Both the position numbers and the translations under genes were made by a program. Below the pieces are notes generated by a model, which saw only the letters and a list, made by a program, of their open reading frames with translations, was not told the DNA's origin and did not search any database. Shown here in pieces: positions 24,926 to 33,892 of a stretch of DNA of 64,000 bases; the stretch's first letter is position 1, and each line of letters opens with the position of its first letter. The stretch covers positions 62,001-126,000 of the forward strand of contig NZ_QUWK01000009.1 of NCBI RefSeq assembly GCF_003429665.1, read 5' to 3'. Origin of the DNA: Sphaerochaeta halotolerans (GTDB lineage: Bacteria; Spirochaetota; Spirochaetia; Sphaerochaetales; Sphaerochaetaceae).

Positions 24926-25262
24926 AAATGCCCTGTAGATGTCATTCATCTCTTGTAGGTTCCTGGGGGATTATAATATCAAATAAATGCTCACTGGTGT
25001 AGCAGGCGGAGATTTCATTGCAATTCCCTTGAACTTGAGCTGCTTCGGTGAAGTTGTTTCCCTGTCTTATGGCAAAGAGGAAGTCTTTGTGAGTGTCAGA
25101 CAAACAGGGGGCTTCCTCTTCATTTTCTCCTTCGGGGATTCTCAATCCAATTATTATCCTATTAAACCACAGCTTTCCCCCTACTGGAATATTTCATTTA
25201 CGGTATGAGTGGAAGTTTTCATATTCGAGACAGTTTTTCTTAAATACAGCCTATTTTTTCAT
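24926..25262. other. Gap without a recognisable gene
   Basis: No credible gene on either strand. A 67-codon minus-strand frame (24942-25145) with only a TTG start and a 73-codon plus frame overlap each other and match nothing I recognise. They may be remnants. Confidence 0.4.
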
Positions 25263-25291
25263 TTGACAAGTAGTAAAAGGTGTGAAAGAAT
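25263..25291 (+). promoter_or_regulatory. Promoter of disaccharide ABC/phosphorylase operon
   Basis: TTGACA (25263-25268), 17 bases, AAGAAT (25286-25291). The LacI-type operator begins eight bases downstream, at the expected transcription start. Confidence 0.65.
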
Positions 25292-25298
25292 ACATGTA

Positions 25299-25312
25299 TG
25301 GAAACGCTTCCA
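25299..25312. promoter_or_regulatory. LacI-family operator
   Basis: TGGAAACGCTTCCA: arms TGGAA/TTCCA around a central CG, the classic LacI/CcpA-type palindrome. It overlaps the start of transcription, so binding would repress. The convergent lacI gene at 31744-32709 is the likely source of its repressor; CcpA-like control is the alternative. Confidence 0.75.
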
Positions 25313-25432
25313 CGGTATGGAGTGTCTTGTTTCCCCAGTGTTCTACTTTCCCATATCGATGGAATGTATCTGATGCGTTTAACGCAATATGTAATCATAC
25401 CGCTTGGCAAAACCAAGCAAAAGGAGATGAGT

Positions 25433-26707
25433 ATGAAGAAAGCAGTAGTAGTGTTACTCATTGCATTGGTGGTTCTTCCATCAGCATTTGCTGCTGGACA
25501 AGCTGACACCAAGCAGGCCGAAAAGAAGGTCGTACAGGTGTTCGGAGCTTTTGTCGATGAGGAGCTGAGACGTTTTGAAGAGGCAATAGTGCCATTTGAA
25601 GAGCGTACGGGAATCGATGTAGTCTACGAAGGATCGAAAGACTTCGAGACACTGATCAGTGTACGTGTCGAGGGAGGTAACCCCCCTGATATCGCAGCAC
25701 TTCCTCAGCCTGGTCTCATGTATAACTTTGCTTCTCAAGGGTATTTGGTCCCAATGTGGGACTCCCTGCTAGAAGCCGTCGATGCAAACTATGCACCGGT
25801 TTGGAAGGACCTTGGGTCCTATGATGGCGTTCCCTACGGTGTGTTCCACCGGGTAAATGCAAAGAGTTTCGTATGGTATCCCAAGAAAGCATGGGCAAGA
25901 GAAGGGTATGAAGTCCCTACCACATGGGACGAGATGATTGCCCTGATGGATAAGATGGTTGCCAATGGACATACTCCTTGGTCGATCGGTATTGAAGCTG
26001 GTGGAGCAACAGGTTGGGTTGGAACCGACTGGGTGGAAGATGTCATGCTCAGGACCGCAGGACCGGAAGTCTATGACAAGTGGGTAAATCATGAGATTCC
26101 GTTCAATGCTCCTGAAGTAAAAGAGGCATTCGATATTATTGGAAAAATCTGGTTGAATCCCAAGTATGTCTATGGCGGTACCAACACCATTCTTACTCAG
26201 AGTTATACCGATTCTCCGCGCACCATGTTTGAGAATCCTCCACGCTCGTGGATGCACAGACAGGGTAATTTTGTCACCTCTTTCCTCCAGGATGACATTC
26301 AGGCAAATCTTGAAGAAGAAGTAGGAGTATTCCCACTTCCTAGCATCAATGAAGAGTTTGGAATTCCAATTCTTGGTGGTGGTGACCAGTTTGTTGTCTT
26401 CAACGATCGCCCCGAAGTCCGTGAATTCATGGAATTCTTGGCAACTTGGGAGTCTGGTGAGATTTGGGCAAAGAGAGGTGGAGCCCTCTTCCCCTATCTG
26501 AATCAGGATCTGAATGCTTACCCGAACGAGATTGAACGCTCACTTGCTGAAGCCTTGGTGAATGCCAAAGTATTCAGGTTTGATGCTTCCGATCTTATGC
26601 CGGGACAGGTTGGGGCAGGTTCCTTCTGGACTGGTATTGTAGACTGGGTCAATGGCAAGAACCTTGATACCATGTTGAGCGATGTGCAGAAATCCTGGCC
26701 GAAATAA
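25433..26707 (+). CDS. ABC transporter sugar-binding protein (AglE-like, family 1)
   Basis: 424 residues, exported extracytoplasmic solute-binding protein. Signal peptide MKKAVVVLLIALVVLPSAFA, then the family 1 core (KDFETLISVRVEGGNPPDIA, VPYGVFHRVNAKSFVWYPK, WDEMIALMDKM). It is most like alpha-glucoside binding proteins, fitting the disaccharide phosphorylase in the operon. The ATG at 25433 has AAAGGAG seven bases upstream; the longer ORF would start inside the operator. First gene of the operon. Confidence 0.88.
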   Translation: MKKAVVVLLIALVVLPSAFAAGQADTKQAEKKVVQVFGAFVDEELRRFEEAIVPFEERTGIDVVYEGSKDFETLISVRVEGGNPPDIAALPQPGLMYNFASQGYLVPMWDSLLEAVDANYAPVWKDLGSYDGVPYGVFHRVNAKSFVWYPKKAWAREGYEVPTTWDEMIALMDKMVANGHTPWSIGIEAGGATGWVGTDWVEDVMLRTAGPEVYDKWVNHEIPFNAPEVKEAFDIIGKIWLNPKYVYGGTNTILTQSYTDSPRTMFENPPRSWMHRQGNFVTSFLQDDIQANLEEEVGVFPLPSINEEFGIPILGGGDQFVVFNDRPEVREFMEFLATWESGEIWAKRGGALFPYLNQDLNAYPNEIERSLAEALVNAKVFRFDASDLMPGQVGAGSFWTGIVDWVNGKNLDTMLSDVQKSWPK

Positions 26708-26721
26708 GTAAATGCTGTATT

Positions 26722-26755
26722 GCACCGGCAGAGATGTAGAGTCCTTTGCCGGTGC
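26722..26755 (+). other. Intergenic hairpin after binding-protein gene
   Basis: GCACCGGC (26722-26729) pairs with GCCGGTGC (26748-26755), 8 bp. With no T-run it is more likely an mRNA-stabilising or partial-attenuation hairpin that keeps the binding protein more abundant than the permeases. Confidence 0.6.
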
Positions 26756-26786
26756 TCTCGTATAGTACTCTCAAAGGGGACCGTAC

Positions 26787-27887
26787 ATGACAACAATTGA
26801 AAGACAAGACAAGCCTACATCATCCCTTATCAAGCTTGGTCGCATAGCATTCTCTGTCCTTGTGCTTGTTGGCGTACTCTTTGTATTGTGGGTTGGTTTC
26901 ATCTTCTTACGGGATAGCAATGCTTCACAAGGAATTATTGCAATCATCGCCATTGTGTGGGGCGTAGGTGGAATTGCACTTCTGTTCTGGGTTGCCGATT
27001 GGGTTGTGAACAGGACCAGTACTGCAACTGCCAAGAGATTGCAACCGTTTATATTTGTAGGTCCAGCATTGATAATTCTTGCTTGGTATCTGTTTATTCC
27101 CACGGTCCGATCTCTTTATTTGAGCTTCTTTGATGCACAATCGAAGAATTTCGTAGGACTTGCGAACTATGTGTTCGCTTTCACCGATTCCAAGATGCGG
27201 GAATCGTTCACAAACAATCTTCTGTGGTTGGTCATTGGAACCGGCGGGGCTGTTGGCTTTGGTCTGATTATTGCACTGCTCACAGATCGAGTGAAAATGG
27301 AGAAGGTATTCAAGAGCATCATTTTCATGCCGATGGCAATCTCCTTTGTCGGTGCTGGTGTTATCTGGCGATTTATCTATTCGTACAAACCGGCAGGGGA
27401 AGACCAAATTGGCTTACTCAATGCAATTGTTACCTTTTTTGGTGGTGAACCACAAGCCTGGTTTACGATGCCATTTTGGAACAATATCTTCTTGATTGCC
27501 ATTCTGGTATGGTTGCAAACAGGCTATGCCATGGTGATCATCAGCTCAGCACTGAAGGGCGTTCCCTCCACAATTATCGAAGCTGGTCGTATAGACGGTG
27601 CAGGGGAATTCAGGATTATTAGAAGCATTATCATACCCTTTATAGCACCTACACTCGTTACGGTATCGACCACGATTATCATCATTACATTGAAGATATT
27701 CGATATCGTATTCACCATGACCAATGGTAACTATGGTACCGAGGTTATAGCAAGCATGCAGTACAAACAGATGTTCCGCTTCTACCACTATGGACGAGGG
27801 TCTGCAATCGCTATCGTGTTGGTTCTGGCTGTTATTCCTGTCATGTGGTACAACCTGCATCAGTTCAGCAAACGGGAGGGCTTCTAA
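26787..27887 (+). CDS. Sugar ABC transporter permease (AglF/MalF-like)
   Basis: 366 residues, about eight membrane helices, longer N terminus than usual. The cytoplasmic EAA loop is seen in EAGRIDGAGEFRIIRSIIIP (about residues 263-282), which docks the ATPase. Imports the sugar delivered by the upstream binding protein. No ATPase gene is in the operon, so a shared MsmK/UgpC-like ATPase must be encoded elsewhere. GGGG precedes the start weakly. Confidence 0.9.
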   Translation: MTTIERQDKPTSSLIKLGRIAFSVLVLVGVLFVLWVGFIFLRDSNASQGIIAIIAIVWGVGGIALLFWVADWVVNRTSTATAKRLQPFIFVGPALIILAWYLFIPTVRSLYLSFFDAQSKNFVGLANYVFAFTDSKMRESFTNNLLWLVIGTGGAVGFGLIIALLTDRVKMEKVFKSIIFMPMAISFVGAGVIWRFIYSYKPAGEDQIGLLNAIVTFFGGEPQAWFTMPFWNNIFLIAILVWLQTGYAMVIISSALKGVPSTIIEAGRIDGAGEFRIIRSIIIPFIAPTLVTVSTTIIIITLKIFDIVFTMTNGNYGTEVIASMQYKQMFRFYHYGRGSAIAIVLVLAVIPVMWYNLHQFSKREGF

Positions 27888-27888
27888 T

Positions 27889-28797
27889 ATGACATCCCTT
27901 GCAAGAAAAAGACAAAATAGATGGAATGTGGTGGTCAATATTGTTTTGATCGTACTGGTCATTGTCTGGAGTATCCCGATTATTGGTTTGCTCATCTCAT
28001 CAGTAAGACCACAGGATGACGTTTTGAATACTGGATGGTGGACCGTCTTCAAAGGTGACGGCGATTTCACCTTGAACAACTATCGACGTGTGTTGGGAGG
28101 CAGACAAGCAACATTTACTGACGCAGAAGGGAATGTTCTTCGTGCAAGCGGAGATAATCTGTCTCAGGCCTTCATCAACAGTTTTACCGTCACCGTTCCC
28201 TCGGTGATCATTCCTATTCTCATTGCAGCAGCAGCCGCCTTTGGCTTTGCTTGGATGGTGTTTCCTGGTAGGAAATTGTTCTTCACCATTGTGGTCGCCT
28301 TATTGGTAGTTCCCTTACAGATTGCATTGATTCCAATCCTTCGGGATTACATGAAAATTGGTCTTACAGGTTCCTATTTGGGTATATGGCTTGCCCATAC
28401 AGGGTTTGGGCTACCACTGGGGATTTATCTTCTCTATAACTATATTTCAACCATCCCACGGGATGTATTTGAATCGGCATTCCTTGACGGAGCTAGGCCG
28501 ATGGTGATTTTCGTACGGCTGGTACTTCCTCTCTCTGTCCCTGCTATAGCATCGTTAGGTATATTCCAGTTCCTCTGGGTTTGGAATGACCTGCTGGTTG
28601 CCTTGGTCTTCCTTGGTGGCACCAGTGATGTAGCTGTACTGACCCAGCGCTTGGCGAATATGGTAGGTTCACGAGGACAGGACTGGCATCTGCTCACCGC
28701 AGGGGCATTTGTTGTCATGATTGTCCCAATTCTCGTGTTTTTCTTCCTGCAACGGTACTTTGTACAAGGACTTATGGCAGGATCAGTTAAGGGGTAA
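27889..28797 (+). CDS. Sugar ABC transporter permease (AglG/MalG-like)
   Basis: 302 residues, six membrane helices, EAA motif ESAFLDGARPMVIFVRLVLP. Starts one base after the stop of the partner permease. A periplasmic insertion follows helix 1 (about residues 40-85), as in AglG/MalG. An upstream reading that overlaps the partner gene was rejected. Confidence 0.9.
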   Translation: MTSLARKRQNRWNVVVNIVLIVLVIVWSIPIIGLLISSVRPQDDVLNTGWWTVFKGDGDFTLNNYRRVLGGRQATFTDAEGNVLRASGDNLSQAFINSFTVTVPSVIIPILIAAAAAFGFAWMVFPGRKLFFTIVVALLVVPLQIALIPILRDYMKIGLTGSYLGIWLAHTGFGLPLGIYLLYNYISTIPRDVFESAFLDGARPMVIFVRLVLPLSVPAIASLGIFQFLWVWNDLLVALVFLGGTSDVAVLTQRLANMVGSRGQDWHLLTAGAFVVMIVPILVFFFLQRYFVQGLMAGSVKG

Positions 28798-28800
28798 TAC

Positions 28801-31743
28801 ATGGCTTTGGATACTTGGAGTCTCGAAGAAACCGGGTTTGATGAAATGTACATCGCCCAGGGGGAAAGCTTATTCTCAATTGGAAACGGATATATCGGGT
28901 ACCGTGGGTTTCCCTGTGAACGGGAACCTGCGCACCATAGTGGATGTTTCATCAATGGATTCTATGAGATTTCTCCAATTCATTACGGGGAAGATGCCTA
29001 CGGGTTTGCCCGTCTCAACCAGACCATGCTAGACCTTCCTGACTGTCGATACTTGGTGATTTTCATCGATGGTAGACAGATCAATGTATCTGATGAGCGG
29101 GTGAAATTCTACCGAAGGCGTCTGGATTTCCGTACGGGGATCCTCGAGCAACATATGCAATGGCTTACCGATGAGGGTAAGCTGGTGCATATTACCTGGG
29201 AGACCTTGCTCAGCATGCAGCAGCACCATATTGGTGCTACACGGGTCCGCATTCACTGTGATACCGATGTACATGCTACTTTGCATTCAACCATCGGCAT
29301 GCCTGTTCAGCGCGCAAATACTGAACTTGATCCACGTATGGGAAGTACGCTCTCTGGTTCTTCCTTGGTCTGTGAGGATTGTGGGTATTATGCTGAAGGA
29401 GAAGAGGCTCGTCCAGGATTCCAGGCTTCATTCAAAACGGTGGAAAGCGCATTGAGTCTCTCCTGCGGGGCTGTTCATGAGAGTTCACAGCCGCTCCAAA
29501 CAGAGCGTGGTGATCTTGAGGAGGAGAGTCTCCCAGTTCTTACTTTCTCATGGAGCGGGGCCGATCTCAGCTTTACGAAATACTTCTATTATCACACCTC
29601 TGGACGACCGGGGGAGACCCTCCCCCTTGAATTGGCCCAGCAGTATCGTGAAGAGATAGCCACATCCAGTTGGCAAACTTTGGTTGAGATGCAACGCTCT
29701 TGGTATGAGTCCTTCTGGTCTCATGCTGATATTGAGATTACCGGCGATGAGAAACTTCAGCAGGCATTACGGTTCAATTTCTTCCAGCTGCAACAGAGTA
29801 CTGGAAGAGACGGCATGTCTGCCCTTGCCGCGAAAGGGCTTACCGGAAATGGGTATGAAGGGCACTATTTCTGGGACACCGAAATCTATGGAATGGCACT
29901 CTTCAACCACACCCTTCCCGATACCGCACGTGCATTGATCAAATACAGGATCTCAACACTCGATCGAGCCCGAGCCAGAGCACGCGAGATGAACCAGAAG
30001 GGTGCTCTCTATCCTTGGAGAACCATCAATGGGCTGGAAGCTAGTGCCTACTTCCCAGCTGGAACTGCACAGTACCATATCAATGCTGATATTGCCTATG
30101 CAATCTTCCAATACCTGGAAGTAACAGGTGATGATACCATCCTGGAAGAGGGAGCAGCTGAGGTGCTGATCGAGACAGCGCGACTGTTTCTCGATCTTGG
30201 GTTCTTCAACCCTGAGAAGGGTGGGCAGTTCTGTATCAATGAGGTTACCGGTCCTGATGAATATTCAGCGCTCTCTGACAATAACTGCTATACCAATGTC
30301 ATGGTCCAACACCACTTTGAGGGGGTGGTACAGCTTGCTTCACGTCTGCAAAACGAGAATGCAAAGCTGTGGGACCGACTTGTAGAAAAACTTTCTATTA
30401 CTGATGACGAAATGAGCCTTTTTGCCCGGGCTTCTGAACATATGTATGTTCCCTATGACAGAAAACGGGGAATACACATGCAGGATGACTACTTCCTAAA
30501 CAAAGAGGTTTGGGATGTTGCCAAGCGTGGTGAGATACGGCACCCCATGCTGCTTCACTATCATCCTTTGGTAATCTACCGACATCAGGTCATTAAGCAA
30601 GCTGATACAGTGCTCGGTATGCTGTTGCAGCATCATCGATTCCCCTGGTATCAGAGAAAGAGGAATTTTGCGTTCTATGAACCACTTACTACTGGGGATA
30701 GTTCACTCTCTGCATGTATTCAAGGAATTGTTGCATACGATTGTGGATTCCTGGATCTTGGGAGTTCCTATATCCGTCAGACAGCCCTCATGGATATTGA
30801 AGACTTGCATCACAATACCAAGGATGGTCTGCATACTGCTTCGATGGCGGGATCATGGATGGCTATCGTGTACGGTTTGGGAGGATTCCGTATGCAAAAG
30901 GGAGTCCCCTCTTTCAGGCCTCAGTTGCCAGTGGAACTCCAGCGACTGAAGTTCCATCTGACTTTCAAGGGTGTAGTGCTTACGGTCACGATTGAGCCGG
31001 AGATTACTACCTATGAGGCCAAGGGAGGGACGCTTACCGTACTTCATCGCTCAGAGGTACTCACTGTGGGGAAAGAGGCTGTGCAATGTTCCACGAGAGC
31101 TGCATGCAAGGCTGTCATCTTCGACCTTGATGGGGTGATAACCTCTACCGATGAATACCACTACCGGGCATGGAAACGTCTTGCTGATACCCATGGATGG
31201 GAGTTTGATGAGAAGATTAACCAAAAATTGAGAGGTATATCCAGAAGACAATCGCTCCAGGTCATCCTTGACCACAACCAAGTGAGTGTAACTGAAGAGC
31301 AGATGCAGGAATTCACCAATCAGAAGAATATTTGGTATCGTGAATCATTGGAAGAATTGAGTCCAAAAGATATTCTTCCCGGTATTCCTGAGTTGCTGGA
31401 ACGCTTGAAGCAGCATTCGGTGTATACAGCCATCGCTTCGGCGAGTAGGAATGCTCCATTCATACTTGATCGACTGGGACTTTCAGATTCGTTTGATGCC
31501 GTGGTTCCTGCAAGTGAGGTGGTACAGGGCAAACCAGACCCTGAGGTCTTCGCCCGTGCCGCTGACATGCTGGGTTTGTATCCAGAGGAGTGTACTGGTG
31601 TAGAGGATGCTTCAGCAGGCATTACAGCCATCAAGGAAGCCCTGATGAGAACGGTCGGTGTTGGTAGTGCTGTCGATCCAGCGCTCTGTGATGCACACGT
31701 GCTAGACACTGCAGATCTAACGGTTGATATGCTGCTCTGGTAA
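28801..31743 (+). CDS. GH65 disaccharide phosphorylase fused to beta-phosphoglucomutase
   Basis: 980 residues. Residues 1-~765 are a glycoside hydrolase family 65 phosphorylase (maltose, trehalose, kojibiose or nigerose type). GHYFWDTEIYGMALF and NEVTGPDEYS are family blocks; Glu487 in the latter aligns with the catalytic acid. Residues ~768-980 are a HAD beta-phosphoglucomutase: FDLDGVITSTDEYHYRAW with Asp775 and Asp777, IASASRNAPFIL and EDASAGITAIKEA. Phosphorolysis gives beta-glucose-1-phosphate, which the fused mutase turns into glucose-6-phosphate. The two enzymes are normally separate neighbours. Cytoplasmic, last gene of the uptake operon. Confidence 0.92.
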   Translation: MALDTWSLEETGFDEMYIAQGESLFSIGNGYIGYRGFPCEREPAHHSGCFINGFYEISPIHYGEDAYGFARLNQTMLDLPDCRYLVIFIDGRQINVSDERVKFYRRRLDFRTGILEQHMQWLTDEGKLVHITWETLLSMQQHHIGATRVRIHCDTDVHATLHSTIGMPVQRANTELDPRMGSTLSGSSLVCEDCGYYAEGEEARPGFQASFKTVESALSLSCGAVHESSQPLQTERGDLEEESLPVLTFSWSGADLSFTKYFYYHTSGRPGETLPLELAQQYREEIATSSWQTLVEMQRSWYESFWSHADIEITGDEKLQQALRFNFFQLQQSTGRDGMSALAAKGLTGNGYEGHYFWDTEIYGMALFNHTLPDTARALIKYRISTLDRARARAREMNQKGALYPWRTINGLEASAYFPAGTAQYHINADIAYAIFQYLEVTGDDTILEEGAAEVLIETARLFLDLGFFNPEKGGQFCINEVTGPDEYSALSDNNCYTNVMVQHHFEGVVQLASRLQNENAKLWDRLVEKLSITDDEMSLFARASEHMYVPYDRKRGIHMQDDYFLNKEVWDVAKRGEIRHPMLLHYHPLVIYRHQVIKQADTVLGMLLQHHRFPWYQRKRNFAFYEPLTTGDSSLSACIQGIVAYDCGFLDLGSSYIRQTALMDIEDLHHNTKDGLHTASMAGSWMAIVYGLGGFRMQKGVPSFRPQLPVELQRLKFHLTFKGVVLTVTIEPEITTYEAKGGTLTVLHRSEVLTVGKEAVQCSTRAACKAVIFDLDGVITSTDEYHYRAWKRLADTHGWEFDEKINQKLRGISRRQSLQVILDHNQVSVTEEQMQEFTNQKNIWYRESLEELSPKDILPGIPELLERLKQHSVYTAIASASRNAPFILDRLGLSDSFDAVVPASEVVQGKPDPEVFARAADMLGLYPEECTGVEDASAGITAIKEALMRTVGVGSAVDPALCDAHVLDTADLTVDMLLW

Positions 31744-32709
31744 TTAGCTGTTACGGTCAACAAGGACAGGGATGATTCGATGATGTATGGGTTGCCGTTC
31801 TTGGTGTGCCTCCATGAGGTTCACGATGAAGGAAGCCGCTTGTGTCCCAATAGCACCAGGCTCTTGGCTTACCGTTGATATGCCTAAGTGCTCTGTGGCT
31901 CGAACGCCGTCAAAGCCGACTATGTGAATGGAACTTCCTCTCTCGCGTACAGCCCTGTACACTCCCACTGCGATATCATCACAGTAGCAGAAGACGCCGT
32001 CACAGGTCTGCTCATCGATGATTTGCATACCGATCTGGTACCCCATTTCTTCTGATATCTCAGAGTTGTACAGTGCACACTCCTTATAGCCATAGAGTGC
32101 AAGCTCACTGGCAAATCCTGTATGCCGGTCAGCATTGGTTTGCCCAGGTGGGTCCATCGCGATGTATCCAGGGTGTTTAACACCTTTCGAGAGAAGATAC
32201 CGCGCGGCAAGACGGCCACCCTGTTCATTGTCGGTATACATGCAGTGTTCATCAGCACGTGAGTAGTCGATATACAGATAGGGAACATTACGTCTTCTTA
32301 GCAACTCTCGTTCAGTTTCGTCAAGCTGGAAGGCGAAGATGAGTAGGGCAGAGAGTTGGGCATCCAGAACTTTCTGGATGAACTGTGGGTTGTGCTTCTC
32401 ATAGTTGAATATGAGGAGGTCCACGCCCAAACCGCGGAACTTTCTGTAGATTGCTTCAAATATTTCAAAGAAGTAGTGGTTACCTATATCCGGCAAAAGC
32501 AAGCCTACCGTTGACTCAATGGCATCATTACGCGCAAGTCGACTTGCCGCGCCACTTGGGGAGTATTGACGAGCTTTTACCACATCAAGAACCTTCTTGC
32601 GGGTTTCTTCTGCAACATGGGAACTGTTGTTGAGAACACGTGAAACAGTGCCGATCCCTACATTAGCTTCACGGGCAATATCTTCGATTGTAATTTTTTT
32701 TCTGCCCAT
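31744..32709 (-). CDS. LacI-family transcriptional repressor
   Basis: 321 residues. N-terminal helix-turn-helix TIEDIAREANVGIGTVSRVL with hinge helix RLARNDAIESTVGLLLPDI, then a periplasmic-binding-type sugar domain (DGVFCYCDDIAVGVYRAV; IHIVGFDGVRATEHLGISTV). It abuts the phosphorylase gene tail to tail, with no space for a terminator. Probably represses the uptake operon through the TGGAA/TTCCA palindrome at 25299-25312. No Shine-Dalgarno; a good promoter ends six bases before the ATG, so the message is probably leaderless. Confidence 0.9.
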   Translation of the reverse strand: MGRKKITIEDIAREANVGIGTVSRVLNNSSHVAEETRKKVLDVVKARQYSPSGAASRLARNDAIESTVGLLLPDIGNHYFFEIFEAIYRKFRGLGVDLLIFNYEKHNPQFIQKVLDAQLSALLIFAFQLDETERELLRRRNVPYLYIDYSRADEHCMYTDNEQGGRLAARYLLSKGVKHPGYIAMDPPGQTNADRHTGFASELALYGYKECALYNSEISEEMGYQIGMQIIDEQTCDGVFCYCDDIAVGVYRAVRERGSSIHIVGFDGVRATEHLGISTVSQEPGAIGTQAASFIVNLMEAHQERQPIHHRIIPVLVDRNS

Positions 32710-32715
32710 GAGGGA

Positions 32716-32744
32716 AATGTAGAGCTTTTTGTCCTATCAGTCAA
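32716..32744 (-). promoter_or_regulatory. Promoter of lacI giving a leaderless mRNA
   Basis: Minus strand TTGACT (32744-32739), 17 bases, TACATT (32721-32716), and only six bases to the ATG at 32709, so transcription would begin at or next to the A of the start codon. Confidence 0.6.
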
Positions 32745-32940
32745 TAAAGGGTTGGAAGTGATGCATTATCCTACGATGATTCCAAAAGTAGAACCATAAC
32801 CCCATACGTATTCACTAGACCTTGCATTCCTGTATTCCTCTTGCATTCTGGAAGGTGGCATTCGGTGATCCCAGTGGGTGATGGGGGTTTCTACAGTGAG
32901 GTCTACCTGAAGAATAGTAGCATGGGCAAGGGGTCTTCGT

Positions 32941-33609
32941 TCACAGGACTCCCAGCATTAGGTATGCAAGAACCGCGGTCCCTAGCGGTACCGTGATATT
33001 GTCGAGACCGAACGGTGTGAATGCTTCAATCGCCGTTGATACAAGGGCAACCACCACCAACCCTATCCACCAAGAAAGACTCCACAGCGAATCAATCTGA
33101 TACCCTACGGAGAACCCGATGATGACGAGCAGGGTAACCACGAACATGACTGCAGTACCAATGAATGACTTGCCCCCGTGAATCTTTTTCTTCCCATAAT
33201 GCTTACCGATCACAGCTGCAAGACCATCCCCATAGCCCATGGTCATAGCGCCAATGCCGCACGCCCACATTGGAAGCATTCCATTGAATCCTATAAGTAC
33301 CAGCAGGAGCAAAGAGATGGGAAAATACACCAAGCCGAGGTTCCTGACCTTGTCCTTGATGCCTAATACGTCTGCAGCCCCGGTGATGACCGCAGCACCG
33401 TTGGCAATGATGAAGACAATCGGTCCAACCAGTGCATAGGAGAGTGTATCGAAGGTTGCGATGAGGATAAACCACCAGTTGGAGACGCCGATATGGATGA
33501 ATTTGCGTACGAACTCAGCGGAGAAACGATCGGATCGAGACATGAGTAGCCCGATGCCGATGACCACCAACAAAAATGCGAATGTAAGTATCAATCCGAG
33601 TATATTCAT
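32941..33609 (-). CDS. VTE5/DGK1/SEC59-type membrane lipid kinase-like protein
   Basis: 222 residues, about seven membrane helices. RKFIHIGVSNWWFILI and GYGDGLAAVIGKHYGK with KKIHGGKSFIGT are the blocks shared by phytol kinase (VTE5), yeast diacylglycerol kinase DGK1 and dolichol kinase, which use CTP. In bacteria the substrate of this group is not established; an isoprenoid or lipid alcohol is likely. Monocistronic as far as visible. No strong ribosome-binding site. Confidence 0.75.
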   Translation of the reverse strand: MNILGLILTFAFLLVVIGIGLLMSRSDRFSAEFVRKFIHIGVSNWWFILIATFDTLSYALVGPIVFIIANGAAVITGAADVLGIKDKVRNLGLVYFPISLLLLVLIGFNGMLPMWACGIGAMTMGYGDGLAAVIGKHYGKKKIHGGKSFIGTAVMFVVTLLVIIGFSVGYQIDSLWSLSWWIGLVVVALVSTAIEAFTPFGLDNITVPLGTAVLAYLMLGVL

Positions 33610-33771
33610 CGCTACAATATAGGTTATACCATGTTGTTTTGCAAGATATTTCTAGTCGGGACAAATGCATCAAAAAAATGGCTCTCCTCTCATAGAAGGA
33701 AAGCAAAAAATCAACAAGAGAAGAATGGGAAAAATCTTCGGATGTAACTTCCTCGATGCCCTGTCAAGATA

Positions 33772-33813
33772 CTAGCACTTATTGACCTCTCGTTTCACTG
33801 AAGAGGCTAGGGT
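33772..33813. other. Nested hairpin in the 33610-33892 gap
   Basis: Outer CTAGC/GCTAG enclosing inner CCTCT/AGAGG. No T-run. The rest of this 283-base gap holds no gene; in-frame fragments before the GGDEF start look like the lost part of its PAS domain, interrupted by stops. Confidence 0.4.
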
Positions 33814-33892
33814 TTGAGTTGACATTCATAGCTATAGGCACCAAGCTGAAGGCAAATATCTTGATCTGAAGTAGGCTACGGAAGGTACTCAA

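Noticed and set aside
24942-25208. Possible small genes on both strands after the his operon
   Set aside because: They overlap each other, start at TTG or without a ribosome-binding site, and match nothing; listed only as a gap.
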